Assembly: GCA_020846295.1 (NCBI GenBank)
Contig: JADLEF010000005.1
Coordinates: 1 to 34,229 of the forward strand
Origin: Acidimicrobiales bacterium
GTDB taxonomy: Bacteria > Actinomycetota > Acidimicrobiia > Acidimicrobiales > CAIXPF01
Reading direction: 5' to 3'
DNA: 34,229 nt
The position numbers were made by a program, and so were the translations under genes. The notes under the pieces were generated by a model. That model had not been told where the DNA came from. It was given only the letters and a program-made list of their open reading frames with translations, and ran no database searches. The number at the start of each line of letters is the position of its first letter. Position 1 is the stretch's first letter. Positions 16,390-24,521 of the stretch are shown here, piece after piece.

Positions 16390-17205
16390 TCAGGTGATGA
16401 GGAAGCGGGTGCCGTACGCGCACAGCGCCGGTATGGCACCGCCCGTCGATGCCACGCCCCGCGTGCGCAGCACCGCCGCTGCGGCGGCGGGGTCCGACGC
16501 GCTGAGGGCGAGCGCGTACAACCCGCCGCCCTGCTCCTTCACGAACCGTTCGATCTCCGCCGCGTACGGACGGCTCGTGTCCACGGCGGACACCAGCTCG
16601 ATGACGCCACCCTTGGGCGGTCGCACGACGGCGGACAGCACGCCGCGCTCGGGGTCCTCGCGCACCGGATCGACCGGCAGCCCGAAGCCGTGGCCGTAGG
16701 CGGCCGCCGCCACCGCGGCGTCGGCGGTTGCGAGCACCGTCCGCACGATGCCGGACAGGCCCGGTTCGCGCTGTTCCTGCGGACCCTGATCGCCGACGGA
16801 ACCGTTCGGGTAGACGCGGATCAGCACACCGTGGGTCGAGCGCGGGTGGACGTCGCGGCCGCCGGCGCCCGCCATCAACGGCAAGACCTCGAGGCCGCGC
16901 TCGGCCAGTCCGACCGCCTCCGCGTCGGGATCGGGCGCCTCGAGCATCAGCGCGTACAGCCCGTCGCCGCGGCGGTCGAGGAACTTCTGCAGCGCCTGGC
17001 TCAGCGGCTTGGTGGGATCGGCCGGGGCCATCAGCTCGATGTTGCTGCCGCCGTCGGGCACGCACATGCCGACGTGCGCGCCGAGACCGGGGACCGTGCG
17101 CTCGGAGAAGTCCACCACCGGAAGGCCGAACACCTCCCGGAAGGTGTGCACCGCTCCGGCGAAGTCGTGCATGGCGATGGCGATGCGGGGCATGGCGGTG
17201 ATCAC
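16390..17205 (-). CDS. Two-domain VOC (glyoxalase-fold) protein
   Basis: About 271 residues with two vicinal-oxygen-chelate modules. The first starts RIAIAMHDFAGAVHTFREVFGLPVVDF and the second GIVRTVLATADAAVAAAAYGHGFGLPVD. Elements such as NIELMAPADPTKPLSQALQKFLDRRGDGLYALML and GVIELVSAVDTSRPYAAEIERFVKEQGGGLYALAL occur at matching places in both halves and resemble methylmalonyl-CoA epimerase-type VOC proteins. Such proteins often bind a divalent metal. A GTG at 17205 is chosen as start because AGGAGG stands six bases before it; an ATG four codons later is the alternative. The longer track ORF (to 18015) is antisense to the LysE gene. The substrate is unknown. Confidence 0.8.
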   Translation of the reverse strand: MITAMPRIAIAMHDFAGAVHTFREVFGLPVVDFSERTVPGLGAHVGMCVPDGGSNIELMAPADPTKPLSQALQKFLDRRGDGLYALMLEAPDPDAEAVGLAERGLEVLPLMAGAGGRDVHPRSTHGVLIRVYPNGSVGDQGPQEQREPGLSGIVRTVLATADAAVAAAAYGHGFGLPVDPVREDPERGVLSAVVRPPKGGVIELVSAVDTSRPYAAEIERFVKEQGGGLYALALSASDPAAAAAVLRTRGVASTGGAIPALCAYGTRFLIT

Positions 17206-17316
17206 GGCGGTCCTCCTGCGGGCCCGGTGGCCCCGGCCCACGCTAACCGCGGTGCTTCGCGCCGGTCGCGGAAACCCGTTTCGGAGCCTCCGGCGGCGCT
17301 CGGTACCGTTGGCCCG

Positions 17317-17958
17317 ATGCCCGCCTGGTCCACGATCTCCGCCTTCGCCGCGGCCTCCGTCGTCCTGTTGCTCATCCCCGGCCCGGCGGTGCTCTACACG
17401 CTGAACCGCAGCATCGCCGACGGCCGCCGGGTCGGCCTCGCCGCCGTTGCCGGTCTCGAGATCGGCGATCTGCTGCAGGCGAGCGCGGCCGCGCTCGGGC
17501 TCAGCGCGGTGATCGCCACATCCGCGGTCGCGTTCAGCGCGGTGAAGTGGGCGGGGGCGATCTACCTGGTCATCACCGGCCTGCGCACGCTGCGCCATCC
17601 GCCGGCACCGATCGATCCCGACCAGCCGGGGGTGACGATGCGCCGGGCGTTCCGGCAGGGCGTCGTGGTGAACGCCCTCAACCCGAAGACGGCGCTGTTC
17701 TTCCTGTCGATCTTCCCGCAGTTCGTGGACACCGAGGCGGGGCGCGCCGGGCTGCAGTCCCTGGTGTTGGGGGCGATCTTCGTGCTGCTCGCCACCTTCT
17801 TCAACGGGATCTACTCGCTGGCCGCGAGCGCGCTGCGCGACCTGCTGCTGCGAGGCCGGGCGCTGCCCTTCGTGCGTCGCTACCTCTCCGGCTCCTTCTT
17901 CATCGGGCTCGGTGTGCTGGCCGCCGGTGCGGGCCGCGCCCACGCCTCGACGGCTTGA
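17317..17958 (+). CDS. LysE family transporter
   Basis: A 213-residue membrane protein of the LysE/RhtB exporter family. Several hydrophobic helices are visible, with the typical LLLIPGPAVLYTLNRSIADGRRVGLAAVAGLEIGD early motif and the loop FRQGVVVNALNPKTALFFLSIFPQFV, both hallmarks of the family. It should export amino acids or related small molecules across the cytoplasmic membrane. The ATG at 17317 is used; the 422-residue track ORF reads upstream through antisense sequence of the VOC gene. The ribosome binding site is weak. It is divergent from the VOC gene and lies 70 bases before the CoA transferase gene. Confidence 0.9.
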   Translation: MPAWSTISAFAAASVVLLLIPGPAVLYTLNRSIADGRRVGLAAVAGLEIGDLLQASAAALGLSAVIATSAVAFSAVKWAGAIYLVITGLRTLRHPPAPIDPDQPGVTMRRAFRQGVVVNALNPKTALFFLSIFPQFVDTEAGRAGLQSLVLGAIFVLLATFFNGIYSLAASALRDLLLRGRALPFVRRYLSGSFFIGLGVLAAGAGRAHASTA

Positions 17959-18028
17959 TCGATCGGTCCGCCGCCGGGACGACGCTGTGGCAGGATGATG
18001 TGACCAATGTCGCATCTGGAGGGTCGTT

Positions 18029-20368
18029 GTGCTGCAGCCGTATCGGGTCCTCGACGCAAGCGGGCGAGACGGGTGGATGGCCGGGTTCCTGCTCGCCCAG
18101 CTCGGCGCCGAGGTCTTCCTGGTGGAACCGCCCGGCGGTCATCCGCGCGACGCCTGGTTCGCCGCCTACAACCGCGGCAAGCGCTCGGTCGTCGCGTCGA
18201 GCGGCGGCGAGCTCGCCGAGCTCGCCGCCGGGATGGACGTGGTCATCGCCAGCGGCAGCCCGGCGGAGGTGGCCTTCCTCAATGAGCTGCGTGCCGCCGA
18301 CCCGGCGCTGATCACGTTGGCCATCACCCCCTTCGGTCTCGACGGTCCGAAGGCGCAGTGGCGGGCCACCGATCTCACGCTGATGGCCGCCAGCGGTCAG
18401 ATGGCGGTCACCGGAGACGCCGATCGACCGCCGGTGCGCACCGCGTTGCCCCAGGCGTGGATGCACGGGTGCTGCGAAGGGGCGGTCGGCGCGCTGGTGG
18501 CGCTGCACGACCGGGTTCGCACCGGGCTCGGTCAGGGCGTGGACTGCTCGGTGCAGGCGTCGGTCTTCGGGGCCTCCATGCCGTCCACGTTCAACCCGGC
18601 GGTCGGCCTGCCCACCGTGCGCCGCTCGGGCGGCGGGGTGTTCATCGGCACGCTGCAGGTGCGCTGGGTCTACCCGGCGACCGACGGCAACGTGGTGGTC
18701 AGCTTGCTGTTCGGGCCGATGGGCGGGCCGTTCACCCGCCGGCTCATCGAGTGGATGCACGAGGAGGGGCGGTGCCGGGAGGAGACGCTCAAGCGCGACT
18801 ACGTCGAGTTCGCCATCAAGATCCAACAGGGTGAGTACAGCCTCGCCGAGTTCGCCGACATCATGGACGAGATCGAGGCCTTCACCGCCACCAAGTCCAA
18901 GGCCGAACTGGCCGCCGCGGCCGCGGAGCGCCAGCTGCTGATCGTGCCGGTGGCGGATCTCGACGACGTGCTGGCCAGCCCCCAGCTCGCCGCCCGCGGG
19001 TACTGGGAAGAGGTCGACGGCATCCGCCACCCCGGGGCCATGGTCAAGGCGACCGGCACGCCGCTGCCCGCCCTCGGCAGCGCACCGACGGTGCCCGATG
19101 CCGGCCGCCCCGCGCTCACCGTCCGGGCCCGGCCGGCGTCGCCGGCGCACTCGGCCGTCGGCGACGCCGAGGCCAAGCCGCTGGCCGGGGTCAAGGTGCT
19201 CGACCTGGCCTGGGTGGCCGCCATGCCGCTGGCCACCCGGATCCTCGCCCATTGGGGGGCGACGGTGGTGCGCATCGAGTCCGAGCGCCGTCCCGACATC
19301 CTGCGCGCCGCGCTGGGCCACCGCGATGACATACCCGAGCAGGAGAACGCCATCGCCTGGCACCTCGCCAACGCAGGGAAGCTGGGCGTCGCGCTGAACC
19401 TGGGCAAACCCGAGGCGCGCGAGGTGGTCAGGGACCTCGCCCGATGGGCCGACGTCGTCACCGAATCGTTCACCCCGGGCACCATGGCGGCGCTCGGCCT
19501 GGGCTACGAGCAGCTGTCGGCCATCAACCCGACCATCATCATGATGTCGAGCTGCGTGATGGGTCAGACCGGCCCCATGGCCAACTTCGCCGGCTTCGGG
19601 AACCTCGCCGCCGCCGTCGCCGGCTTCTTCGATCTCACCGGCTGGCCCGATCGTGCGCCGGCCGGTCCGTACATGGCCTACACCGACTACACATCGCCAC
19701 GCTTCAGCGTGATGGCCCTGCTCGCTGCCCTCGATCACCGTCGCCGCACCGGGCAGGGCCAATACCTCGACTTCTCCCAGATGGAAGCGGCCACCCACCT
19801 GCTCACGCCGGCGCTGCTCGAGCGCCAGAGCGGCGGCGCCAAGCTGACGCGCGCCGGCAACCTCGATCCCGCCGTCGCACCGCACGGCGTGTACCCCGCC
19901 GCCGGCGACGACCGCTGGATCGCCGTGGTGTGCGAGAACGATGAGCAGTGGCGATCGCTGTGCGTCGAGATGCGACGCCCTGACCTGGCCGGCCTGCAGG
20001 CCGCCGAGCGCATCGCCCGGCGCGAGGAGCTCGACGAGGTGCTCGCCGCGTGGACCCGCCGCCAGGATGCCACCGGCCTCCAGGCGCGCCTGCAGGCCCA
20101 CGGCATCGCCTCCCACCTCGTCACCGAAGGCCCCGATGCCTGGGCCGACCCCCAGCTGGCGTGGCGGGAGGTGTTCCAGTGGAAGCCGCACCCCGCGGCG
20201 CGCTGGGCGGTGGTGGACTCGCCGCCGTACCGGATGACGCGCAGCCGGGGCAGCTACGACTGGGGCGGCCCGACCTACGGTCAGCACAGCTACGACGTAC
20301 TGAACGGTATGCTCGGCTACGACGCCGAACGGATCGCCGAGCTGGCGGTGGCCGAAGCGCTGGAGTGA
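18029..20368 (+). CDS. Fused double CaiB/BaiF family CoA transferase
   Basis: A 779-residue protein consisting of two class III CoA-transferase modules joined head to tail, roughly residues 1-370 and 384-779; single-module enzymes are about 400 residues. The second half has the usual start (GVKVLDLAWVAAMPLATRILAHWGATVVRIES), the SFTPGTMAALGLGYE motif and TGQGQYLDFSQ, with a likely catalytic Asp at residue 553 (YTDYTSPRFS). In the first half the aligned position is Trp144 (QAWMHGCCEG), so that half looks catalytically dead and may serve a structural role. These enzymes move CoA between carboxylic acids. The GTG start has GGAGG about seven bases upstream. Downstream VOC, crotonase and EthD genes suggest one catabolic operon. 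Confidence 0.9.
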   Translation: MLQPYRVLDASGRDGWMAGFLLAQLGAEVFLVEPPGGHPRDAWFAAYNRGKRSVVASSGGELAELAAGMDVVIASGSPAEVAFLNELRAADPALITLAITPFGLDGPKAQWRATDLTLMAASGQMAVTGDADRPPVRTALPQAWMHGCCEGAVGALVALHDRVRTGLGQGVDCSVQASVFGASMPSTFNPAVGLPTVRRSGGGVFIGTLQVRWVYPATDGNVVVSLLFGPMGGPFTRRLIEWMHEEGRCREETLKRDYVEFAIKIQQGEYSLAEFADIMDEIEAFTATKSKAELAAAAAERQLLIVPVADLDDVLASPQLAARGYWEEVDGIRHPGAMVKATGTPLPALGSAPTVPDAGRPALTVRARPASPAHSAVGDAEAKPLAGVKVLDLAWVAAMPLATRILAHWGATVVRIESERRPDILRAALGHRDDIPEQENAIAWHLANAGKLGVALNLGKPEAREVVRDLARWADVVTESFTPGTMAALGLGYEQLSAINPTIIMMSSCVMGQTGPMANFAGFGNLAAAVAGFFDLTGWPDRAPAGPYMAYTDYTSPRFSVMALLAALDHRRRTGQGQYLDFSQMEAATHLLTPALLERQSGGAKLTRAGNLDPAVAPHGVYPAAGDDRWIAVVCENDEQWRSLCVEMRRPDLAGLQAAERIARREELDEVLAAWTRRQDATGLQARLQAHGIASHLVTEGPDAWADPQLAWREVFQWKPHPAARWAVVDSPPYRMTRSRGSYDWGGPTYGQHSYDVLNGMLGYDAERIAELAVAEALE

Positions 20369-20411
20369 CAACGGCCGCCGCGCTCAGGCCCCGGCTGGCA
20401 GACTCTCGCCC

Positions 20412-20945
20412 ATGAGCACACTGCTGGGTCCGGCGCGACAGAACGGGTACGTCGTGCCCGACCTCGACCGCGCCATCGAGGGATGGTTGGCGATCGGGGT
20501 CGGGCCGTGGCTCGTACACCCGCACATCGCGCTCGACTGGTTCGAGCACCGGGGTACGCCGAGCGCGCCCGACGTGAGCATCGCACTCGCCTACGCCGGT
20601 TCGCTGCAGATCGAGCTGATCCAACCGCACGACGACCGCCCATCGCTCTACCGCGAGTTCCTCGAGGTCTGCCCGCAGGGCGGGCTGCAGCACCTCGGCT
20701 ACTGGGTGGACGACTTCGACGCGCAGCGCGCCGCCGGCGTGGAGCGGGGTTGGCCCATCGGCCACGAGGGCTCGATCTGGAACACCCGCTTCACCTACTT
20801 CGACACCGGGCACCACCTCGGTGCGGTGGCGGAGATCGTCGCGTTGAGCGAGGCAGGACGGGCCGGGTTCGAGCGGCTCGAGGCGTTGTGCGCCGGCTGG
20901 GACGGAACGGACCGACCGGTACGGGTGATCGGCGGGGGACGATGA
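20412..20945 (+). CDS. VOC family protein, methylmalonyl-CoA epimerase-like
   Basis: A 177-residue single VOC-fold protein: LLGPARQNGYVVPDLDRAIEGWLAIGVGPW begins the first half-module and GLQHLGYWVDDFDAQRAAGVERGW the second. Possible metal ligands are the His in LQHLGY and Glu residues in IELIQP and AEIVAL. This pattern is close to epimerase-type VOC proteins that act on CoA esters. Its TGA overlaps the ATG of the next gene (ATGA), so the genes are coupled. No strong ribosome binding site precedes the start. The exact reaction is not known. Confidence 0.82.
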   Translation: MSTLLGPARQNGYVVPDLDRAIEGWLAIGVGPWLVHPHIALDWFEHRGTPSAPDVSIALAYAGSLQIELIQPHDDRPSLYREFLEVCPQGGLQHLGYWVDDFDAQRAAGVERGWPIGHEGSIWNTRFTYFDTGHHLGAVAEIVALSEAGRAGFERLEALCAGWDGTDRPVRVIGGGR

Positions 20946-21775
20946 GCCCGCACGATGTCGTCACCTACGAGGTGGCCAACCGGGTGGCCCGCATCACCAC
21001 CAACCGGCCGGAGTACCGCAACGCCCAGAGCCGCATCCTGCTCGAACAGCTCGACGACGCGTTCCAGACCGCGGCGGCGGACCACGAGGTGGGCGCCATC
21101 GTCCTGCTGGGGGCGGGGGACCACTTCTCCGCCGGGCACGACCTCGGCAGCCCCGACGAGCTGGCCGACCGGGCGGAGCGGCCGTGGCGGGGCGGGATCC
21201 GCGGCTGGTACGAGCAGACCTACGAGCTCTTCTTCGAGAACACCCTGCGCTGGCGCAACATCACCAAGCCGACGGTGGCCGCGGTGCAGGGCTACTGCAT
21301 CTTCGGTGGCTGGATGATCGCCTCGGCCATGGACGTGATCTTCGCGTCGCCGGATGCGATGTTCCTCGGCCACCACTTCCAGTACTTCTGCCTGCCGTGG
21401 GACCTGCCGGTGCGCAAGGCCAAGGAGCTGCTCTACGAACCGCGCTTCATGGACGCCGCCGAGGCCGAGCGGTGGGGCCTGGTCAACCGGGTGCTGCCCC
21501 GCGAGCGCTTGGTCGCGGACACCGTGGCGTGGGCGGAGCGGGTGGCGGACAACGATCCGTTCATGATGCGCATGACGAAGCTGGCGGTGAACCAGGCGCA
21601 GGACAACCAGGGGTTCACCACCCACCTCACCTCGGCGCACGCCATGTACGTGCTGGCCCGCCTGGGGGAGCGCGACCCCGACTCCGCGGTGGTGGAGACC
21701 GGTCGCAAGCAGCGGCCCATGGTGGGCCGGGCGTTGGAGAACTGGCAGCGGGCACAGCACGAAGGGCAGGAGTGA
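20942..21775 (+). CDS. Enoyl-CoA hydratase/isomerase family protein
   Basis: A 277-residue crotonase-fold protein with NRPEYRNAQSRILLEQLDDAF and GAGDHFSAGHDLGSPDEL, the oxyanion-hole segment KPTVAAVQGYCIFGGWMIASAMDVIFAS and a C-terminal helical trimerisation region. The two Glu residues of true hydratases are not evident: the first region reads GGWMIASAMD rather than GGGxELA, and no PE follows. The protein may therefore catalyse isomerisation, hydrolysis or C-C cleavage of a CoA ester rather than hydration. It overlaps the preceding VOC gene by 4 bases and is followed 2 bases later by the EthD gene. Confidence 0.87.
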   Translation: MSPHDVVTYEVANRVARITTNRPEYRNAQSRILLEQLDDAFQTAAADHEVGAIVLLGAGDHFSAGHDLGSPDELADRAERPWRGGIRGWYEQTYELFFENTLRWRNITKPTVAAVQGYCIFGGWMIASAMDVIFASPDAMFLGHHFQYFCLPWDLPVRKAKELLYEPRFMDAAEAERWGLVNRVLPRERLVADTVAWAERVADNDPFMMRMTKLAVNQAQDNQGFTTHLTSAHAMYVLARLGERDPDSAVVETGRKQRPMVGRALENWQRAQHEGQE

Positions 21776-21777
21776 CG

Positions 21778-22455
21778 ATGATCAAGGTGTGCGAGCTGGT
21801 GCGGCGGCGGCCGGGTATGACCGTCGAGGAGTTCCAGGCCTACTGGCGCGACGTGCACGGGCCGATCGTGTCGGCGCTGCCGGGCCTGCGCCGCTACGTG
21901 CAGTCCCATCCGCTGCCCGGCGGCTACCGCAAGGGCGAGCTGCCCTACGACGGGCTGGCCGAGCTGTGGTTCGACGACAAGGAGGGGCTGCGGGCGATCG
22001 CCACCACGGCCGAGTTCGCCGCCGCCAAGGCGGACGAACCGAACTTCATCGATCCGACCTCGCTCATCGAGCTGGTGGTGGACGACGTCGAGATCAAGGC
22101 CGGGCCGGTGGCCGACGGTGCCGTCAAGTCGATCGGCTTCGTGCGCCTGCGGCGCGACCTCGATCCGATCGAGACCCACCGGTACTGGGAGCAGGTGCAC
22201 GGACCGCTGGCGGTGCCCATCCCGCAGCTGCGCCGCTACGTGCAGAGCCACGTGCGGCCCGGCGCGTACCGCGGGGGCGCCCGGCCGACGTGGGACGGGA
22301 TGGCGCTGACCTGGTTCGACTCGGTCGAGGACATGCGCGCGTCGGCGCGCACCGAGGCGTTGGCCGCGGTGATCGCCGACGGGCCGATGATGGCCGATCC
22401 CAGCGGCCTGCCCACGCCGACGATCCTCACCCGGGAGGTCGTCTGCGTGGGCTGA
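21778..22455 (+). CDS. Tandem EthD-domain protein
   Basis: A 225-residue protein built of two EthD (dimeric ferredoxin-like alpha/beta barrel) units at about residues 1-105 and 118-225. Each has the signature: EEFQAYWRDVHGPIVSALPGLRRYVQSH and IETHRYWEQVHGPLAVPIPQLRRYVQSH. EthD proteins accompany degradation clusters for ethers, steroids and aromatic compounds; their role is not firmly fixed. A single chain with two units would mimic the usual homodimer. It starts two bases after the crotonase stop, so the four genes from 18029 probably form one transcript. Confidence 0.88.
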   Translation: MIKVCELVRRRPGMTVEEFQAYWRDVHGPIVSALPGLRRYVQSHPLPGGYRKGELPYDGLAELWFDDKEGLRAIATTAEFAAAKADEPNFIDPTSLIELVVDDVEIKAGPVADGAVKSIGFVRLRRDLDPIETHRYWEQVHGPLAVPIPQLRRYVQSHVRPGAYRGGARPTWDGMALTWFDSVEDMRASARTEALAAVIADGPMMADPSGLPTPTILTREVVCVG

Positions 22456-22506
22456 GGGACGCGTCTCCAGTCGGGTTCGCGGGCACCGAAAGCGGACCGC
22501 GGCGGC

Positions 22507-23355
22507 TCAGGCGGCGAGCACGATCCAGGTGGCGCAGCCGGTGATGAACACCTCGCCATCCGGTGCGAACAGCCCGATGTCGGCGTAGATCTTTCGCCGG
22601 TCACGCCTGCGGGTGGAGGTCACGATCCTGTACGACTCGCCGATGGCCGCCGGGGGCCGCCGGTGGATCCGGCCGTCGTACGTACCGAGCAGCACGGTCT
22701 CCGCCTCGGAGGTCACGCCGAAGTCGCGCAGCGGGATGGCCGAGGTGCAGTCCAGCGCGGCGATGGCGGGCAGCAGCGCGAGGTGCTCACCGTCATGCCA
22801 GCGCGCCGGCGGATCCCAGTCGATCCAGGCGTGGCCGTCGTCGATGACCCGGGTGCGCAGGTGCAGGCCGTCGTCGTTGTGCGGGCCGCACCCGAAGCAC
22901 TCGGAGAACTCCTCGGTGGAGGTGTCGACGTAGGTGTCGAAGCGGTGGCGCCGGTCCGGGTCGAGCGAGGCCCGGGCCGCCAGCGCGCCCAGCACGTCGT
23001 CGGGGACCACCGGTTCCCGAGCGGCGTCGGATGCGGCCGTGGCGGCCCACCCCGACAGCACGATGGCGCCCGGGTCACCCACCTCGAAGCCCACCCGCTG
23101 GCCGGCGGCGTCGGGTTGCACCCGGTACGGCAGATCCATGCCGAGCGGCGGCGGGGCGTGCAGGCGCACGTTGAACCGGGCCATCGGTCCGCCCAGGTGG
23201 TGGTCGGCCAGGCAGGCGACGGCACCAGCCGCCGCGCCACCGTGCATCGACGTGGCCGGGCCACGGAAGGCCCGTGGCACGTTGGCGATGCGCCGGTCGT
23301 GGTCGAACACGCGGTTCGGTCCGGGCGTGCAGGTGGGACAGGCGTGCGGTGTCAC
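22507..23355 (-). CDS. Double hotdog-fold thioesterase-like protein
   Basis: A 282-residue protein. The second half contains FSECFGCGPHNDDGLHLRTRVIDD followed by hotdog-type strands and an LLPAIAALDCTSAIPL helix, as in PaaI-like thioesterases. The first half has RAFRGPATSMHGGAAAGAVACLADHHLGGPMARFNVRLHAPPPLGMDL, resembling a second, diverged hotdog. Hotdog pairs form the active unit of acyl-CoA thioesterases, so a fused pair is plausible. The N-terminus carries a CPTC motif that could bind metal or form a disulfide. The GTG at 23355 is the likely start; the longer track ORF runs upstream through low-information sequence. Substrate unknown; an acyl-CoA is likely given the neighbours. Confidence 0.72.
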   Translation of the reverse strand: MTPHACPTCTPGPNRVFDHDRRIANVPRAFRGPATSMHGGAAAGAVACLADHHLGGPMARFNVRLHAPPPLGMDLPYRVQPDAAGQRVGFEVGDPGAIVLSGWAATAASDAAREPVVPDDVLGALAARASLDPDRRHRFDTYVDTSTEEFSECFGCGPHNDDGLHLRTRVIDDGHAWIDWDPPARWHDGEHLALLPAIAALDCTSAIPLRDFGVTSEAETVLLGTYDGRIHRRPPAAIGESYRIVTSTRRRDRRKIYADIGLFAPDGEVFITGCATWIVLAA

Positions 23356-23399
23356 GGCGCAGCAACGTAGCGGACCGTTCGAGCGGCTCGCGACCGCAC

Positions 23400-24356
23400 C
23401 TAGGAGGTGGCCGGTGGGGCGTTGCCGGCCAGGCTGCGGTGGACGAACCCGTCGATGCGCCGAGCGGCGGGTGCGGTGGGCCGGCCGCGGCTCAGCGCGG
23501 CTCGAGCCCGGTGCAGCGGGGTCGGGTTGAGGTCGCGGATCGGCGGCAGCATCGCCTCCTCGATCTCGTAGCGCTCGCCGTCGTCGGCCATCAACGATGC
23601 GGCCGGCAACACCCGCTCGGTCCAGCGTCGAGGCGCCCACCCGCCACCCCCGCCGCGCTGATCGGGTGGGGCGAGGATCGACGACGCCCAGTCGGTGCGC
23701 AACTCGTGGGTGAAGACGTTTCGTTGCATCGCGGCGGCGCGAACTGCAAAGCGCTTCTCGGCCCGCTGCGGCGAGCGGTACTGGTAGTGCTTCAGCCGGA
23801 TGCGCTGCGGGTAGGAGCGGCGCAGCGGTGCCGGCAGGGGCCCGCGCTCCCAGCGCAGGGCGCGATGCCGGCGGAAGAAGCGCACCTCCGACCAGTTGTT
23901 CACGTAGAACCGGCAGCGCTGCTCGATCGGGATGTCATCGCCATACCGGGAGGGATCCTCGCGGTATCGCTCGATGTCGAGGTCGGTCAGGTAGTACTGG
24001 AAGCTCGCCGACCACACGGTGTCGAAGCAGGGTGCGATCCGGTCGAGGAAGCGGCGGGGATCGTCGATGTAGACCTCGTCGGCGTCGAGCCGGCACCACC
24101 AGTCGCCCGTCGCGGCGCTCCCGGCGAAGTGACCGAACGCCTCGCGGCGCAGCGCGTCGTCGAAGGGGACGGCGTCGCGCCGGTAGGGCACCACCTGGGG
24201 CAGCTCCCGCGCCAGGCGCAGCACGAGCTCCCACGTGCCGTCGGTGCTGCCGTTGTCGTGCACGTAGATGTGGTTCGACCAGGTGGCCGCGTGCCGCAGG
24301 GTGTGCTCGATGATGTCGACCTCGTCCCTGACGAGGCAGATGCTGTGGATCGCCAT
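23400..24356 (-). CDS. Family 2 glycosyltransferase
   Basis: A 318-residue protein with a GT-A fold start IHSICLVRDEVDIIEHTLRHAATWSNHIYVHDNGSTDGT and the nucleotide-sugar/metal-binding DAD motif at residues 91-93 (CRLDADEVYID). It should transfer a sugar from a nucleotide donor to an unknown acceptor in the cytoplasm. No membrane segment is evident. The ATG at 24356 is preferred because family members begin just before this strand; the upstream ATG at 24416 would add 20 residues of low complexity (MESGGPSQSGDGGSRWGQAD). No cell-envelope cluster surrounds it. Confidence 0.85.
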   Translation of the reverse strand: MAIHSICLVRDEVDIIEHTLRHAATWSNHIYVHDNGSTDGTWELVLRLARELPQVVPYRRDAVPFDDALRREAFGHFAGSAATGDWWCRLDADEVYIDDPRRFLDRIAPCFDTVWSASFQYYLTDLDIERYREDPSRYGDDIPIEQRCRFYVNNWSEVRFFRRHRALRWERGPLPAPLRRSYPQRIRLKHYQYRSPQRAEKRFAVRAAAMQRNVFTHELRTDWASSILAPPDQRGGGGGWAPRRWTERVLPAASLMADDGERYEIEEAMLPPIRDLNPTPLHRARAALSRGRPTAPAARRIDGFVHRSLAGNAPPATS

Positions 24357-24441
24357 GTCCGCCTGACCCCACCGGGAGCCGCCATCGCCTGATTGCGACG
24401 GTCCGCCGGACTCCATGGTGTGACAACGGAGAGTGTACGGG

Positions 24442-24481
24442 CCCCGCCGTCCGTCACGGACGATGCATGCGGACGGCGGGG
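24442..24481 (-). terminator. Hairpin terminator after the solute-binding protein gene
   Basis: A perfect 12-bp inverted repeat (CCCCGCCGTCCG and CGGACGGCGGGG) with a 16-base loop lies about 40 bases past the stop of the minus-strand solute-binding protein gene. No T-run is present. Position and stem strength support a terminator. Confidence 0.75.
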
Positions 24482-24521
24482 AACGCTCCCCAATGCTGGG
24501 GATGGGATCAGTCCGGCCGCG

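Noticed and set aside
17900-20371. 823-residue minus-strand ORF
   Set aside because: It mirrors the double CoA transferase gene and lacks any recognisable motif.
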